Shown here: positions 63,124 through 64,000 of the stretch, piece by piece
How positions within the stretch are numbered: position 1 is the first letter of the stretch
How the letters are laid out: every line of letters starts with the position of its first letter
Source: Trichomonas vaginalis G3
Lineage: Eukaryota > Parabasalia > Trichomonadida > Trichomonadidae
Assembly: GCF_026262505.1 (NCBI RefSeq)
Contig: NC_067206.1
Coordinates: 4,120,879 to 4,184,878 of the forward strand
Direction of reading: 5' to 3'
Length of the DNA: 64,000 nt
The notes under the pieces: generated by a model
What the model was told of the DNA's origin: nothing
What the model saw: the letters and a program-made list of their open reading frames with translations, nothing else
Databases searched by the model: none
Translations under genes and position numbers: made by a program

Positions 63124-63540
63124 TTATCTTTCCAAAAGCTTTCTATATGTGCTGGGTTCCTGTTGCTTAAGAGCTTCCAAAATGGCTTTCTGGTCATTTG
63201 TCAGTGTGCTTTCATCTCTATATGGTCTCTTTTGGTTTGCCTTTCTTACATCTGACATCGTTAAGCCTTCATATTCTGTTAAATCATACATCTTTATTTC
63301 GGTAAGATTCTTTATGTTTGTCAAGAAGAAGTCATAGTGCATTTCAACAATACCTGCAGCATTTGCTTCTATCTCTGATATAAAGTTCTCCTTCAAGAGC
63401 TGATGTAGTAATGTTTCAATATTATTGAGGTTTAACGTAGAACATTCATACTTTCCACCAAGTTTATAACATACCATCCATCTCTGTTGTGAGTTTATTT
63501 TAATTTTCTCTAAGAGTCTCATGAAAACCTCAATTTTCCA
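63124..63540 (-). pseudogene. PolB-partner gene, 3' part fused to junction segment, E3
   Basis: Matches the C-terminal third of E1 12205-13062 (FMRLLEKIKINSQQRWMVCY, then KLGGKYECSTLNLNN). The 5' two-thirds are missing, and the sequence instead joins the three-way-junction segment at GGTTTTCA (about 63530). The open frame continues upstream through the structured segment to 63591 (MRNHSQGILDAIPVPSVWKI), a chimaeric start created by the fusion. Confidence 0.7.
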
Positions 63541-63715
63541 TACAGAGGGAACGGGAATAGCATCCAATATTCCCTGAGAATGGTTGCGCATTCTCAGTTC
63601 CCTCTATATTTCGAACGAAGCTCTCATCAGTCTTTTTTTTAATACTAAACGTTTTTTCCCCTGTCACTTTTAGCTAAAATTTGGGTTTGCCAAATAATAT
63701 ACGGTAGTGTTTACT
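63528..63715. repeat. 185-bp segment with three-way junction, copy B
   Basis: Inverted twin of 41754-41941, almost identical, with the 62-nt three-way junction at 63544-63605. Its outer end (AGTAAACACTACCG, read on the minus strand) runs into the palindrome at 63693-63915. Confidence 0.9.
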
Positions 63716-63915
63716 AATAGATGAATAGTATATAAATTCTATTAAAATGGATTTGATCCAAAAATATATAAAATTTGATCATAAATAAAATCGTTTTAAA
63801 TTACTTCTTCATTTAAATTATAACAATTATTTTTGATTTTATATTTTTTTGGATCAAATCCATTTAATAGAATTTATATACTATTATCTATTAGTAAACA
63901 CTACCGTATATTATT
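63693..63915. repeat. 223-bp imperfect palindrome
   Basis: The left arm contains AATAATATACGGTAGTGTTT then ACTAATAGATGAATAG, and the right arm is its inverse (CTATTAGTAAACACTACCGT). Arms are about 80 bp with a few single-base differences and an AT-rich centre. The outer 23 bp equals the start of the 185-bp segment, so two such segment ends face each other here. Confidence 0.85.
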
Positions 63916-64000
63916 TTTTAAGCTATCTTATTTTTGAACTTTTATTCAAATCTTTGGTCGCAAGAAGAATTGCATGATAAATAAAAACATTTAATCAAAG

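Larger units (their letters stand above)
42600..63530. mobile_element. Polinton/Maverick E3 (fossil, split by later insertions)
   Basis: Carries MCP, penton, several small virion-type genes, PolB and the PolB partner; integrase and ATPase are absent. PolB and partner are very close to E1. It is interrupted by a DNA transposon (46654-49011, itself containing a mariner) and by E4 (51149-61904). The right end is fused to the three-way-junction segment within the PolB-partner gene. No pair of matching target duplications was found, so its true ends are uncertain. It is broken in several genes. Confidence 0.75.

Noticed and set aside
41754-63715. E3 as one complete Polinton bounded by the 185-bp inverted segments
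   Set aside because: The flanking hexamers differ (ACAACA and AATAGA), integrase and ATPase genes are missing, and the right segment cuts into a gene.

Overview
The window looks like a transposon-rich stretch of a parabasalid (trichomonad) genome, most likely Trichomonas vaginalis or a close relative. The reasons are several Maverick/Polinton elements with protein-primed PolB genes, a mariner element with the D,D34D signature, KilA-N genes, AT-rich and very short intergenic spacers, and no visible introns. I could not recognise a single-copy host housekeeping gene. The Polinton-type elements are treated as fossils: most carry broken genes, although several single genes look whole.

Layout. 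(1) 1-15474: part of a Polinton (E1), with a small virion-like peptide, two penton-like minor capsid genes, a packaging ATPase, a fibre gene with a phage-tail-collagen-like end, an integrase, a KilA-N gene, a tRNA-like relic, a primase-tail-like gene, a PolB-partner gene and a PolB N-terminal half that runs into a 100-N gap. (2) 15575-20540: a roughly 63-bp C-rich minisatellite of about 79 copies. (3) 20545-22586: a reversed PolB scrap interrupted by one end of an element (E4) that carries a striking 250-bp satellite, each unit being four consecutive hairpins. (4) 22716-41563: a well-delimited Polinton (E2) with 816-818 bp terminal inverted repeats, 6-bp target duplications (GTAAAG), a gene inside each repeat, and a near-full set of genes (MCP, ATPase, penton, fibre, KilA-N, integrase, PolB). 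(5) 41564-42512: a short 14-bp-TIR element into whose end E2 inserted, holding a 62-nt perfect three-way-junction sequence. (6) 42600-63600: a third Polinton (E3) with MCP, penton and PolB genes. Its penton gene is split by a DNA transposon that itself contains a mariner. Its PolB gene is split by a 10.8-kb element (E4, 51149-61904, target duplication GAATCT) holding an rve integrase and about 35 units of the four-hairpin satellite. (7) 63531-64000: an inverted second copy of the three-way-junction segment and a 223-bp palindrome.

In the Polintons the genes work together as a virus-like module: the capsid shell (double-jelly-roll MCP plus penton), a packaging ATPase, a receptor-binding fibre, protein-primed replication (PolB with a co-conserved upstream partner) and integrase. 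Genes are often head-to-head with 17-70 bp between start codons and share a T-rich box just upstream of ATG.

The most interesting unexplained signals are structural. They are the four-hairpin satellite with compensatory base changes in a diverged single copy at 48593-48832, the duplicated zero-linker three-way junction, and a population of GC-rich mini-hairpins placed in frame inside unrelated genes (31 nt identical at 334-364 and 12370-12400). Homopolymer-length noise in the satellites suggests an assembly based partly on uncorrected long reads.
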